Shown here: piece by piece, positions 19,469 through 27,819 of the stretch
How positions within the stretch are numbered: position 1 is the stretch's first letter
Layout of the letters: each line of letters starts with the position of its first letter
Source of the DNA: Streptomyces fradiae
GTDB lineage: Bacteria; Actinomycetota; Actinomycetes; Streptomycetales; Streptomycetaceae
Direction of reading: 5' to 3'
Assembly (NCBI RefSeq): GCF_041270065.1
Contig: NZ_CP065958.1
Location: forward strand, 4,836,001-4,900,000
DNA length: 64,000 nucleotides
Translations under genes and position numbers: made by a program
The notes under the pieces: model-generated
The model's input: the letters and a program-made list of their open reading frames with translations, nothing else
What the model was told of the DNA's origin: nothing
Databases searched by the model: none

Positions 19469-19795
19469 TCAGACGCGGCCGCGGCACAGCTCCAGCATCG
19501 TCATCGCGAGCGCCGTGCCCGGCTTGCCCAGGGCGTCGCGGTAGTGGCCGAGCACCTCCATCTCGCGGGCGAGGTTCACCCGCCGGCCGCCGGAGGAGAT
19601 CCGGGCCTCCTGGATGACGGCCGAGACGGCCATCCGTTCCTGGATCAGACCGATGATCCGGTCGTCGAGCGCGTCGATGCGCTCGCGGGCGTCGCCGATC
19701 AGGGCCGCGGCCTCGGCGGTCCGGGCGCCGGTCTGCTCGGTGACGGTCCGGGCGGTGGCGGTCTGCTGGGGGACCGTGGTGGTCTGCGTGCTCAT
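19469..19795 (-). CDS. chorismate mutase (AroQ class)
   Basis: Converts chorismate to prephenate, the branch to Phe and Tyr. 108 residues: about 25 polar leader residues and then the all-helical AroQ domain. The catalytic helices are visible as ARERIDALDDRIIGLIQERMAVSAVIQEARI, which includes the conserved Asp/Arg positions, followed by an RRVNLAREMEVLGHYRDAL helix. ATG 19795 follows GAGGAG. Upstream on the same strand lies a short leader peptide with clustered Phe and Tyr codons and an intrinsic terminator (19858-19980), the classic layout of transcription attenuation. In M. tuberculosis the corresponding small mutase gene lies beside uvrD1; here pcrA is 12 kb away. Confidence 0.93.
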   Translation of the reverse strand: MSTQTTTVPQQTATARTVTEQTGARTAEAAALIGDARERIDALDDRIIGLIQERMAVSAVIQEARISSGGRRVNLAREMEVLGHYRDALGKPGTALAMTMLELCRGRV

Positions 19796-19857
19796 GGTGG
19801 GCTCCTCGGGGTGTCGGGTCCGGGAGCCCCGGGGCCGGTGGCCCGGGACAAGCAGAA

Positions 19858-19884
19858 CGCCCCGGGCCTTGTCGGCCCGGGGCG
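19858..19884 (-). terminator. attenuator terminator before chorismate mutase
   Basis: A perfect 11-bp stem CGCCCCGGGCC/GGCCCGGGGCG with a 5-nt loop is followed on the minus strand by TTCTGCTTGT. It sits 24 bp after the leader-peptide stop and 62 bp before the structural gene. The GGGCCG of its 5' arm and loop can alternatively pair with CGGCCC in the leader just after the Tyr codon, which gives a possible antiterminator. Confidence 0.6.
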
Positions 19885-19908
19885 CCTGGGAAGTCGCTTG
19901 TCAGTTGC

Positions 19909-19980
19909 TCAAGCAGCACGACCATGGCAGCCGGTGGGCCGGTTGCCATAGGTAAAGACGAAGGTCGTGAGCTTGCGCAT
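19909..19980 (-). CDS. Phe/Tyr leader peptide (23 codons)
   Basis: The peptide begins [14 protein letters not shown] and ends in TGA at 19909-19911. Codons 7-11 are TTC GTC TTT ACC TAT. TTT and TAT are rare in this very GC-rich genome, so a cluster of Phe and Tyr codons that includes them is striking. It is followed by a terminator hairpin and then chorismate mutase, whose pathway makes Phe and Tyr. ATG 19980 has no clear SD; a CATACT box ends 7 nt upstream, so it may be leaderless. It is too short for routine gene callers. The coding and attenuation roles are inference from layout and codons. Confidence 0.6.
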   Translation of the reverse strand: MRKLTTFVFTYGNRPTGCHGRAA

Positions 19981-20062
19981 GGCCCCAGTATGGACCCCGC
20001 GCGGAAGCCGGGGGCAACCCGGGTTCGGATGGTGAGACGAAAGCCGGCCGCGGCGCGCCGGT

Positions 20063-20105
20063 AGAATCGACAAATAGCCCCCTTCGGGGGAACCCCCCGG
20101 GGAAC
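20063..20105 (+). promoter_or_regulatory. guaA: guaA promoter -10 and 5' UTR hairpins
   Basis: A TAGAAT -10-like hexamer at 20063-20068 precedes a C/G-run hairpin region (CCCCCTTCGGGGG and CCCCCCGGGG). The UTR is about 55 nt and its hairpins could modulate guaA expression. No convincing -35 element was seen. Confidence 0.4.
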
Positions 20106-20132
20106 CCCTCCTACCGCCGGAAGGCCGCCGTA

Positions 20133-21725
20133 GTGTCATCAGCGCCCCCCGCTGCCGCGCCCGACGTCACCAACCCGGACGTAGTCCTCGTTGTCGACTT
20201 CGGGGCCCAGTACGCCCAGCTCATCGCCCGACGCGTCCGTGAGGCGCGGGTCTACAGCGAGATCGTCCCGTCCACCATGCCGGTGGCCGAGATGCTGGCC
20301 AAGAACCCGAAGGCGATCATCCTGTCCGGCGGCCCGTCGTCGGTCTACGCCGAGGGCGCCCCGCGCCTCGACCGCGAGATCTTCGAGGCCGGCGTCCCCG
20401 TCTTCGGCATGTGCTACGGCTTCCAGCTGATGGCCACCACGCTCGGCGGCACCGTCGACAACACCGGTGCCCGTGAGTACGGCCGCACCCCGCTGCACGT
20501 CTCCAAGTCCGGCTCCACCCTCTTCGAGGGCACCCCGGCCGAGCAGTCGGTGTGGATGTCGCACGGCGACGCCTGCTCCGCCGCGCCCGAGGGCTTCGCC
20601 GTCACCGCGTCCACCGACGTCGTGCCGGTCGCCGCCTTCGAGAACGACGAGAAGAAGCTGTACGGCGTCCAGTACCACCCCGAGGTGCTGCACTCCACGC
20701 ACGGCCAGCAGATCCTGGAGCACTTCCTCTACCGCGGCGCCGGCATCGAGCCCACCTGGACGACCGGCAACGTCATCGAGGAGCAGGTCGCGGCCATCCG
20801 CGCCCAGGTCGGCGACAAGCGCGCCATCTGCGGTCTGTCCGGCGGCGTCGACTCCGCCGTGGCCGCCGCGCTCGTCCAGAAGGCCATCGGCGACCAGCTC
20901 ACCTGCGTCTACGTCGACCACGGTCTGATGCGCAAGGGCGAGACCCAGCAGGTCGAGAAGGACTTCGTCGCCGCGACCGGCGCCCGCCTGGTGGTCGTCG
21001 ACGCGGAGAAGCGCTTCCTCGACGCCCTCGCCGGCGTCTCCGACCCGGAGACCAAGCGGAAGATCATCGGCCGCGAGTTCATCCGCGTCTTCGAGCAGGC
21101 GCAGCTGGAGATCCTCCAGGAGGAGGGCCCCGAGGTCGCCTTCCTGGTCCAGGGCACCCTGTACCCGGACATCGTCGAGTCCGGCGGCGGCACCGGCACC
21201 GCCAACATCAAGTCCCACCACAACGTGGGCGGACTCCCCGACGACATCGAGTTCGAGCTCGTCGAGCCGCTGCGGCAGCTCTTCAAGGACGAGGTCCGCA
21301 TGGTCGGCCAGGAGCTCGGCCTGCCGGACGAGATCGTCCAGCGCCAGCCGTTCCCCGGCCCCGGCCTCGGCATCCGCATCGTCGGCGAGGTCACCAAGGA
21401 GCGCCTGGACCTGCTGCGCGAGGCCGACGCCATCGCCCGCGAGGAGCTGACCGCCGCCGGTCTCGACCGCGAGATCTGGCAGTGCCCGGTCGTGCTGCTC
21501 GCCGACGTCCGCTCCGTCGGCGTCCAGGGTGACGGCCGCACCTACGGCCACCCGATCGTGCTGCGCCCGGTGTCCTCCGAGGACGCCATGACCGCCGACT
21601 GGTCGCGCCTGCCGTACGAGGTGCTCGCCCGCATCTCGACCCGCATCACCAACGAGGTCGCCGACGTCAACCGCGTCGTCCTCGACGTGACCAGCAAGCC
21701 GCCGGGCACCATCGAGTGGGAGTAG
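20133..21725 (+). CDS. guaA: GMP synthase (glutamine-hydrolysing)
   Basis: Amidates XMP to GMP with ATP and glutamine. 530 residues, start GTG 20133 after GGAAGG. The class I amidotransferase domain carries the nucleophile Cys in [12 protein letters not shown] (about residue 93) and the His-x-Glu in YHPEVLHS. The ATP-pyrophosphatase domain follows (P-loop [13 protein letters not shown] at about 233), with a C-terminal dimerisation domain ending in KPPGTIEWE. It completes with guaB, 18 kb away, the IMP-to-GMP branch. A hairpin terminator lies 42 bp downstream. Confidence 0.97.
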   Translation: MSSAPPAAAPDVTNPDVVLVVDFGAQYAQLIARRVREARVYSEIVPSTMPVAEMLAKNPKAIILSGGPSSVYAEGAPRLDREIFEAGVPVFGMCYGFQLMATTLGGTVDNTGAREYGRTPLHVSKSGSTLFEGTPAEQSVWMSHGDACSAAPEGFAVTASTDVVPVAAFENDEKKLYGVQYHPEVLHSTHGQQILEHFLYRGAGIEPTWTTGNVIEEQVAAIRAQVGDKRAICGLSGGVDSAVAAALVQKAIGDQLTCVYVDHGLMRKGETQQVEKDFVAATGARLVVVDAEKRFLDALAGVSDPETKRKIIGREFIRVFEQAQLEILQEEGPEVAFLVQGTLYPDIVESGGGTGTANIKSHHNVGGLPDDIEFELVEPLRQLFKDEVRMVGQELGLPDEIVQRQPFPGPGLGIRIVGEVTKERLDLLREADAIAREELTAAGLDREIWQCPVVLLADVRSVGVQGDGRTYGHPIVLRPVSSEDAMTADWSRLPYEVLARISTRITNEVADVNRVVLDVTSKPPGTIEWE

Positions 21726-21767
21726 TCCCTCCCGTACGCGCTGCCGTACGCGCAGCCGTGCGGGATT

Positions 21768-21807
21768 GAAGCCGTCGGCCCCCGTTTCGCACCGGGGGCG
21801 GCGGCTT
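21768..21807 (+). terminator. guaA terminator
   Basis: GAAGCCG/CGGCTTC and GCCCCCG/CGGGGGC stems, separated by small bulges, around the loop TTTCGCAC; 42 bp after the guaA stop. Confidence 0.65.
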
Positions 21808-21865
21808 CGCCGTTTGTCCGTACGGACTCTGGTGAGTTGACCTGCCGGGCGTTACCTTCCGGCGC

Positions 21866-22672
21866 ATGACCGAGATCCCGGCGCCCGCCCCCGCCCCGGC
21901 CCCCGTCCCCGTCGACCGGCTCCACTTCGCCATGCCGCCCGTCCACGCGACGGCCGGCGAGGAGCGCGCCCACCGCAAGCAGCGGCTCGCCGCCGCGCTG
22001 CGGACCTTCGGGCGGCTCGGTTACGAGGAGGGCGTCTCCGGGCACATCACCGCCCGCGACCCCGAGCACCCCGACTGCTACTGGGTGAACCCCTTCGGCG
22101 CCCCCTTCGCCGACCTCACCGCGAGCGATCTCATCCTGGTCAACGGCGCCGGACAGGTCGTGTACGGCGACCACCACGTCAACCAGGCCGCCTTCACCGT
22201 GCACGCGGCCGTGCACCGGGCCAGGCCCGACGTGGTCGCGGTCGCCCACACCCACTCCCCGCACGGCCGGGCGCTCGCCGCGCTCGGCGAACTGCTCGAC
22301 CCGATCACCCAGGAGTCCTGCGCCTTCTACCAGGACCACGCCCTCTACGACGCCTACACCGGGGTCGTCGTCGACCCCGAGGAAGGGCGCCGGATCGCCG
22401 TCGCGCTCGGCACCTTCAAGGCCATCGTGCTGCGCAACCACGGACTGCTCACGGTCGGCTCCTCGGTCGACGCGGCGGCCTGGTGGTTCATCGCCATGGA
22501 ACGCTGCGCCCAGGTACAGCTGACCGCCCGGGCCGCCGGCAAACCGGTCCTGATCGACCACCGCGACGCCGTCGCCACCCGCGAGCAGCTGGGCAGCGAC
22601 CTGGTGGCCTGGATCAACTACCAGCCGCTGTGGCGGCGGATCAGCCGGGCGGAGCCCGAACTCCTGTCGTAG
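21866..22672 (+). CDS. class II aldolase/adducin family protein
   Basis: 268 residues of the fold shared by fuculose-1-phosphate aldolase and ribulose-5-phosphate 4-epimerase. The metal site is visible as AVAHTHSPHGRALAA and the LRNHGLLTVG segment; GYEEGVSGHITARD and the PFGAPFADLTASDLILV segment match the adducin-like subgroup. The first 16 residues are an Ala/Pro repeat. A -10-like TTACCT (21852-21857) ends 8 nt before ATG 21866 and there is no SD, so a leaderless transcript is likely. The sugar phosphate substrate cannot be told from the sequence. It stands alone, not in a sugar operon. Confidence 0.85.
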   Translation: MTEIPAPAPAPAPVPVDRLHFAMPPVHATAGEERAHRKQRLAAALRTFGRLGYEEGVSGHITARDPEHPDCYWVNPFGAPFADLTASDLILVNGAGQVVYGDHHVNQAAFTVHAAVHRARPDVVAVAHTHSPHGRALAALGELLDPITQESCAFYQDHALYDAYTGVVVDPEEGRRIAVALGTFKAIVLRNHGLLTVGSSVDAAAWWFIAMERCAQVQLTARAAGKPVLIDHRDAVATREQLGSDLVAWINYQPLWRRISRAEPELLS

Positions 22673-22808
22673 AACACTCCTTTCCGTCAATGTGATGACT
22701 CTTCAATCACTCCCGCGCGAGGGGTGCCGGACCCCGCGAAGGGGCATCGCGTGCGGCACAATTCCCAGGAATCAACAGGCAGTTGACCGATCGGGAAGGG
22801 GGCGCGCC

Positions 22809-24050
22809 ATGGCGGTGCAAGAGGCGAGACAGGACGGGGCGTGCCTCGCGGAGGGCGGCGGCTGCCCACACTGCGAACGCTCCGGCCACCGGCGGGCCGT
22901 GGCCGCCTTCCTCGCCCGGCGCGACGAGCTCGCCGCCGGCCACGGAGTGCCCGCCGCTCTTGCCCACTCGCCGGTCGCCTCCCGCCAGTGGGTCTCCGAC
23001 GAGCTGGCCCAGTCCGCCCGTACGGTGGCGGCGCACGGCCCGGCGGCCGGCCACGCCCGCTCCGGCCGGGTCCACCGCGGCACCCTGGCCGCCGTGTGGG
23101 GCGCCGTCCTGGCCCTGCTCCTCGGGCAGGCCCTTACCGCCCTCGGCACCGGTTGGACCACGCCGCGCACCGCCGCCCTCGGCGCCGCCGCACTGCTCGC
23201 CGCCGCCCTCACCGGCGCGGCCCGGCTGCACCGCGACCGGGGCGGCGTCCTCGCCCCGCTGCTCGGCGAGGACAACCGGCTGTCCACCTCCCGCACCGTC
23301 GCCGCCTGCTGGCTCCTCCTCTCCGTCCTCGCCCTGCTCCAGCTCGCCCTCCTCCTCGCCCTCGGCGCCCCCTCCGTGGACCTCGGACTGCGGCGCGGCG
23401 CCGGACTGCTCGCCGTCCTCGCCCTCACCGGCTGGACCGTGGTGACCTCCCGGCTCGTGGTGTCGCTGCGGGTGGCCGCCCGCCGGCTGCAGAAGGTCCG
23501 CGCCGACCGGCCCCGGCCCGCCGACCTGCTGTGCGACGACGACGGCCGGGCCGACCTCGCCGACGTTCAGTACGTCCTCGTCTCCACCTCCGTCCTCGCC
23601 GTCACCGCCGTCCGGCTCTGCCGCGCCCCCGACCGGCTGCCCGAACTTCCCTGGGCCCTGGTGCTCCTCCTCGCCGTCTCGGTGACCTGCCACCTCGCCG
23701 CCAAGTGCGCCCAGGGCGGCCGGCCCAAGATCTTCTCGGTGGTCCGCTCCCGCGAGGCGGGCGACCTCGACGCCCCGATCCGCACCGGCGACGACATCGA
23801 GATCCGCGGCACCGGCTTCGTCCCGGCCGGCGCCGCCGCCCCCGAGCCGCTGACCCGCCTGGTCGTCCGGGTCGGCCCGGTCCACGCCCATGTCCCGCTG
23901 GTCCCCGTCCCCGGCGGCTTCGCCAACCCCACCGACACCGTCCTCACCGTCCCGCTCCCCGCCGACGTGGAACCGGGCCGGGTCGAGGTGTCGGTGGTGA
24001 CCGCCGCGGGCGTCGAGACCAACCGGGTCACCATCGACGTCCTCGACTGA
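22809..24050 (+). CDS. polytopic membrane protein with C-terminal IPT/TIG-like domain
   Basis: 413 residues; ATG 22809 after GGGAAGGGGG is preferred over the more upstream ATG 22692. A short N-terminal CPHC motif (GGGCPHCERSGH) is followed by six hydrophobic segments between about residues 95 and 305 (for example VWGAVLALLLGQALTALG and LLLSVLALLQLALLLALG). After the last helix comes a beta-rich segment, RPKIFSVVRSREAGDLDAP then GDDIEIRGTGFVPAG and VEVSVVTAAGVETNRV. It resembles an immunoglobulin-like IPT/TIG fold. I do not recognise a named function. It lies between the aldolase-II gene and a DoxX gene, all on the plus strand. Confidence 0.8.
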   Translation: MAVQEARQDGACLAEGGGCPHCERSGHRRAVAAFLARRDELAAGHGVPAALAHSPVASRQWVSDELAQSARTVAAHGPAAGHARSGRVHRGTLAAVWGAVLALLLGQALTALGTGWTTPRTAALGAAALLAAALTGAARLHRDRGGVLAPLLGEDNRLSTSRTVAACWLLLSVLALLQLALLLALGAPSVDLGLRRGAGLLAVLALTGWTVVTSRLVVSLRVAARRLQKVRADRPRPADLLCDDDGRADLADVQYVLVSTSVLAVTAVRLCRAPDRLPELPWALVLLLAVSVTCHLAAKCAQGGRPKIFSVVRSREAGDLDAPIRTGDDIEIRGTGFVPAGAAAPEPLTRLVVRVGPVHAHVPLVPVPGGFANPTDTVLTVPLPADVEPGRVEVSVVTAAGVETNRVTIDVLD

Positions 24051-24207
24051 CCGCCGCCAGGCCCCCGGACGGGTCTCCGTCCCTTTCCAGCCCCCTTCCC
24101 GCCCCATTTCCCGCTCCTTTCCCGGCCCCGGGAATGTCCCCGCGCGGCGAATGCGGGGAGAATCGTGCCCTGAACGCAGGTACGGGGCTCGGAGAGGTGG
24201 CCGGAAG

Positions 24208-24762
24208 ATGGCGGGACGGACGGACGGAACGACCGAGGGCCCGGACTCCGGCGGCCGGTCCGGCGGCTCGGCTCTCCTCACCGGCCCGGGCGTCCCCGGC
24301 GGCTGGAAGGCGCTCGCCACCCGCTACGCCCTCGTGCCCCTGCGGATCTTCCTCGGCATCACCTTCATCTACGCCGGACTCGACAAGCTCACCGACTCCT
24401 CCTTCCTCGCCGACACCGGCCCCGAGTCCATCGGTGAGGTCATGCGGGGCGTCCGGGACACCTCGGCCCTGCCCGCCCTCGTCGACCTGGCCCTCAAGAG
24501 CCCCGTCGGCTTCGGCTACGCCATCGCCCTCGGCGAGCTCGCCGTCGGCATCGGCACCCTCTTCGGGCTCTTCGCCCGGGTGGCCGCGCTCGGCGGGGCG
24601 CTGATCTCGCTGAGCCTGTGGCTGACCGTCAGCTGGCAGGTGAACCCGTACTACCTCGGCAACGACCTCGCCTACCTCATGTCCTGGCTGCCGCTGCTGC
24701 TCGCCGGCGCCCCCGTGCTCTCGCTCGACGCGCTCCTCGCCGACCGCCGGCGTATGCGATAG
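24208..24762 (+). CDS. DoxX family membrane protein
   Basis: 184 residues with four membrane helices in the DoxX pattern: PLRIFLGITFIYAGLDKLTD in the first helix, then GYAIALGELAVGIGTLFGLF, VAALGGALISLSLWLTVSW and MSWLPLLLAGAPVLSLDAL. DoxX proteins are linked to thiol/redox homeostasis at the membrane; no specific partner is encoded nearby. ATG 24208 is used, with GGAGAGG 10 nt upstream. Its 3' end overlaps, antisense, the small membrane gene at 24672-24932 by 91 bp. Confidence 0.85.
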   Translation: MAGRTDGTTEGPDSGGRSGGSALLTGPGVPGGWKALATRYALVPLRIFLGITFIYAGLDKLTDSSFLADTGPESIGEVMRGVRDTSALPALVDLALKSPVGFGYAIALGELAVGIGTLFGLFARVAALGGALISLSLWLTVSWQVNPYYLGNDLAYLMSWLPLLLAGAPVLSLDALLADRRRMR

Positions 24763-24932
24763 GCCGTCCAGGACGTCACGGCCGCGAGGCCGAGGCCCCC
24801 GCACAGCACCGGTATCACCAGGTACCAGGCGACGGACCAGGCACCGCTCGCGTCGCCCAGGAACAGCGCCGCAAGGGCGAGCGCCGCCAGGCCCAGGACC
24901 AGCCGCCCGGGCCGGAACTCATGAAGCAGCAC
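24672..24932 (-). CDS. small two-helix membrane protein coupled to the PspC gene
   Basis: 86 residues starting at GTG 24932 (VLLHEFRPGRL). There are two membrane helices (LVLGLAALALAALFL and VAWYLVIPVLCGGLGLAAVTSW) and a basic, Ser-rich tail. The start overlaps the 3' end of the upstream PspC gene by 14 bp, suggesting translational coupling. The 3' end runs antisense through 91 bp of the DoxX gene. The fit of helices to this frame and the coupling are the evidence; no family was recognised. Confidence 0.65.
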   Translation of the reverse strand: MLLHEFRPGRLVLGLAALALAALFLGDASGAWSVAWYLVIPVLCGGLGLAAVTSWTAYRIRRRSARSASSESTGAPASSSGSQDMR

Positions 24933-26394
24933 GGGTGACCTCCACCTGTCCGAGGGCGACCTCCAGGAAGAGGTCGATCGTGCCGCCCGGGGCGACCCCC
25001 GGCGGCGGGACGAGCGTCCGGGTCTCGTCCAGGTCCGGCGCGATGTCGATGTCGTCACCCGAGGGGCCCGTCGGCGCGGTCGGCACCACTGGCGGCACCG
25101 GCGCCGGTATCGCGCTCGGCGACACCGACGACCGCCCGGGATCCGTCGGGGCCGTCGGGGCGACCGGCGGCACCGGGCGGCTCGGCTGGTCCGGCGGCAG
25201 CTGCAGATCGCCCAGGCCCACCTGGGCGCGCAGCGTCACCGTCGCGTTCCGCGGCACGATCACCTCCAGCTTGCCCGCGCCGACCTCCACCCGCGTCGAC
25301 ACCTTCGTCCCCGCCGGGACGGCGAGCCGCGACAGGTCGAGCGTGCCCACTCCGGTGCCCAGCTCGTACTGCGGCTGCACCCCGGCGACCGCCGCCGGCC
25401 GCCAGGTCTCCCGGGCCCAGACGGTCGAGATCTCCTTCGGGAGCGCCGAGGCGACCGCGAGGAGACCCGCCGTGAGGACCATCAGACACAGCGTGCCGAA
25501 CCCGGTGCGGCCGAGGAAGCTGCTGACGAGCAGCCCGACCCCGATCACCCCGAGCGCCGCCGCGAGACCGATCTGCAGACTGGTGCCCAGCGGATGCCCG
25601 TCCCACGACAGACCCGTGCCCAGACCGCCGGCCATCAGCGCCAGCAGGAACACCAGGCCGCCGATCGACAGCGGCTCGCCGCCCACCCGGGCCGAGGGCG
25701 TCGGACGCCCCGGCAGCGGGGTGCCCCACTGCCCGCCGGGCGTCGGCACCTCCCCGTCGACCCTGCCGTCCTTGTCGACGATCCCGTGCGGGCCCCAGAG
25801 ATAACCGATGGCGACCTTGCCGGTCGACCCGTCCTTGACGAGCGGGTCCCGCCACCAGGACGGCCACTCCACCAGCGGCGGAGCCTTGGTCTCCGGCGGC
25901 GCCTCGGCGACCGCGAGCGCCGCGGCCGCGTCTATCCGGCCGCCCTCCTCGGCCGTCGCGGCGACCGACGGCCGCCGCTGCGACCACACCGCCGCCCCGC
26001 TCACCGCGACCGAGAGGATCAGCGCGAACGCCAGCGTCCCCCCGTTCCGCAGCATCGACAGGAAGATCCCGCAGCCCACGAGCGCCATCAGCACCGCGGA
26101 CAGCGACGAGCCCGACACCCGGCCGGTGAGCAGCCTGCGGCCCTCGTTGTCCTCCTCGCCCGCGAGCGGTATCACCAGCCACGCGAAGCCGTAGAAGATC
26201 AGTCCGACGCCGCCCGTCACCGCGAGCACGCCCAGCGCGACGCGGAAGATCACCGGGTCCAGGTCGAAGTGCCGGCCGAGGCCGCCGCACACGCCGGCCA
26301 CGACCTTCTGCCCGCGCGACCGCCGCAACGGCGGGGCGGGCGGGGCGTCCGCCGGCGGCGGGGCCTCGTGGGGCGAAGGCATGGAACTCGTCAT
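24919..26394 (-). CDS. PspC domain membrane protein
   Basis: 491 residues. An N-terminal PspC domain (about residues 25-85; RRSRGQKVVAGVCGGLGRHF, then the FYGFAWLVIPLA helix) is followed by several membrane helices (about 95-140 and 225-300). A C-terminal beta-rich extracytoplasmic domain follows (YELGTGVGTLDLSRLAVPAG and VEVGAGKLEVIVPRNATV), with a Pro-rich insert, that resembles the LiaF-like/adhesin repeat fold. ATG 26394 was chosen because it precedes the PspC domain. It is divergent from a PspC-containing histidine kinase with 156 bp between starts. Envelope-stress sensing with that kinase is inferred; in Bacillus, LiaF-type proteins inhibit a related kinase. Confidence 0.85.
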   Translation of the reverse strand: MTSSMPSPHEAPPPADAPPAPPLRRSRGQKVVAGVCGGLGRHFDLDPVIFRVALGVLAVTGGVGLIFYGFAWLVIPLAGEEDNEGRRLLTGRVSGSSLSAVLMALVGCGIFLSMLRNGGTLAFALILSVAVSGAAVWSQRRPSVAATAEEGGRIDAAAALAVAEAPPETKAPPLVEWPSWWRDPLVKDGSTGKVAIGYLWGPHGIVDKDGRVDGEVPTPGGQWGTPLPGRPTPSARVGGEPLSIGGLVFLLALMAGGLGTGLSWDGHPLGTSLQIGLAAALGVIGVGLLVSSFLGRTGFGTLCLMVLTAGLLAVASALPKEISTVWARETWRPAAVAGVQPQYELGTGVGTLDLSRLAVPAGTKVSTRVEVGAGKLEVIVPRNATVTLRAQVGLGDLQLPPDQPSRPVPPVAPTAPTDPGRSSVSPSAIPAPVPPVVPTAPTGPSGDDIDIAPDLDETRTLVPPPGVAPGGTIDLFLEVALGQVEVTRAAS

Positions 26395-26550
26395 GCGTCC
26401 ATGGTGACCGCCCGTGACGCCCCGCGGCACCGGGACCGACCCTGCCTTGACCCTGATCTTCCCGGGGCCCCGTACCCCGAGACGGTTCCGGGGCCGATAT
26501 CCGGGCGGACCCTGATGCCCGAGGGCCGCCGGACGTGTGACGATCGGTGC

Positions 26551-27819
26551 ATGTCCGCATCCGCTCGTGTCACCGACCTCGACGAACCGCCCGTGCGCAA
26601 GCTCTACCGCAGCGCCGACGGCCGGTGGCTCGGCGGTGTCGCGCGCGGTCTCGCCGGACACCTCGGCCTGCCGGTGATCTGGGTCCGCGCGTTCTTCGTG
26701 GCCCTCATGCTCGCCGACGGCCTCGGAGCGCTGCTGTACGCGGTGTTCTGGATCGTCGTCCCGCTCGGCGTCGGCGGCCGCTCCGCGCCCCGCCCGATGT
26801 TCGAGACCACCCCCGACGGCCGCAAACGGCTCCGCAAGCCCGACCGCGGCCAGGTCTTCGCGCTGATCGCGCTGGCCGTCGGCATCTCCGCCTTCGTCGG
26901 CAACCTCAACGTGGACAAGCAGGCCGGCCGCTACATCTGGCCCTCGCTGCTGATCGGCGTCGGCGTCGTCCTCGTCTGGCGGCAGGCCGACAACGCGCGG
27001 CGGGCCAGCTGGACCGACCCAGGCCGGCGTCGCCGGGTCTTCCAGCTCGCGCGCGGCCTCGTCGGCGTCGGCCTGGTCGGCACCGGACTCGCCGTCTTCA
27101 TGGTGGTCCGCGGCTCCGCCGCCCAGCTCGGCACCGCGCTGACCGCCGCCGTCGCCGTGCTCACCGGCATAGCCCTGCTCGCCGGGCCCTGGCTGGTGCG
27201 CATGTCGCAGGACCTCGGCGAGGAGCGGACGCTGCGCATCCGCGCCCAGGAGCGTGCCGAGGTCGCCGCCCACGTCCACGACTCGGTGCTGCACACCCTC
27301 ACCCTGATCCAGCGCAACGCCGAGGACCCGGGCGAGGTGCGCCGGCTCGCCCGCGCCCAGGAGCGGGAGCTGCGGAACTGGCTGTACAAGCCGGAGGGCA
27401 CCGGCAAGGACGAGGACGAGGAGCCCTCGACCCTCGCCGAGGCCGTCAAGCGCGCGGCGGCCGAGGTCGAGGACAAGCACGGCGTGCCGCTGGAGGTCGT
27501 GGTCGTCGGCGACTGCCCGCTCGACGAGAAACTGGGCGCGCAGATGCAGGCCGCGCGCGAGGCGATGGTCAACGCCGCCAAGTACGGTGGCGAGGGCGGG
27601 CCGGTGCAGGTGTACGCGGAGGTGGAGGGCCGGATGGTCTTCGTCTCCGTGCGGGACCGCGGCCCCGGCTTCGACCTGGACGCGGTGCCGGACGACCGGA
27701 TGGGCGTAAGAGAATCGATCATCGGCCGGATGCAGCGCAACGGCGGATCGGCACGGCTGAGATCCGTGCCGGGCGGGGGCACCGAAGTGGAGCTGGAGAT
27801 GGAGAGGGCGGACGGATGA
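26551..27819 (+). CDS. PspC-domain sensor histidine kinase
   Basis: 422 residues. The N-terminal PspC domain (about 15-75; LYRSADGRWLGGVARGLAGHLG) is directly fused to further membrane helices (about 105-215), then a HisKA_3-like phosphoacceptor box ERAEVAAHVHDSVLHTLTLI (His about 245) and an HATPase_c domain with the N-box REAMVNAAKYGG and a G-box in RDRGPGFDLD. ATG 26551 has no SD and follows a GACGAT -10-like box by 6 nt, so it is probably leaderless. Its stop overlaps the response-regulator start in an ATGA. The PspC fold likely senses the membrane and signals to the next gene. Confidence 0.92.
   Translation: MSASARVTDLDEPPVRKLYRSADGRWLGGVARGLAGHLGLPVIWVRAFFVALMLADGLGALLYAVFWIVVPLGVGGRSAPRPMFETTPDGRKRLRKPDRGQVFALIALAVGISAFVGNLNVDKQAGRYIWPSLLIGVGVVLVWRQADNARRASWTDPGRRRRVFQLARGLVGVGLVGTGLAVFMVVRGSAAQLGTALTAAVAVLTGIALLAGPWLVRMSQDLGEERTLRIRAQERAEVAAHVHDSVLHTLTLIQRNAEDPGEVRRLARAQERELRNWLYKPEGTGKDEDEEPSTLAEAVKRAAAEVEDKHGVPLEVVVVGDCPLDEKLGAQMQAAREAMVNAAKYGGEGGPVQVYAEVEGRMVFVSVRDRGPGFDLDAVPDDRMGVRESIIGRMQRNGGSARLRSVPGGGTEVELEMERADG

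Noticed and set aside
19899..19925. TTGTCAGTT as a PafBC-type element in the chorismate mutase leader
   Set aside because: The segment after 8 nt is AGCACG, not TAnnnT.
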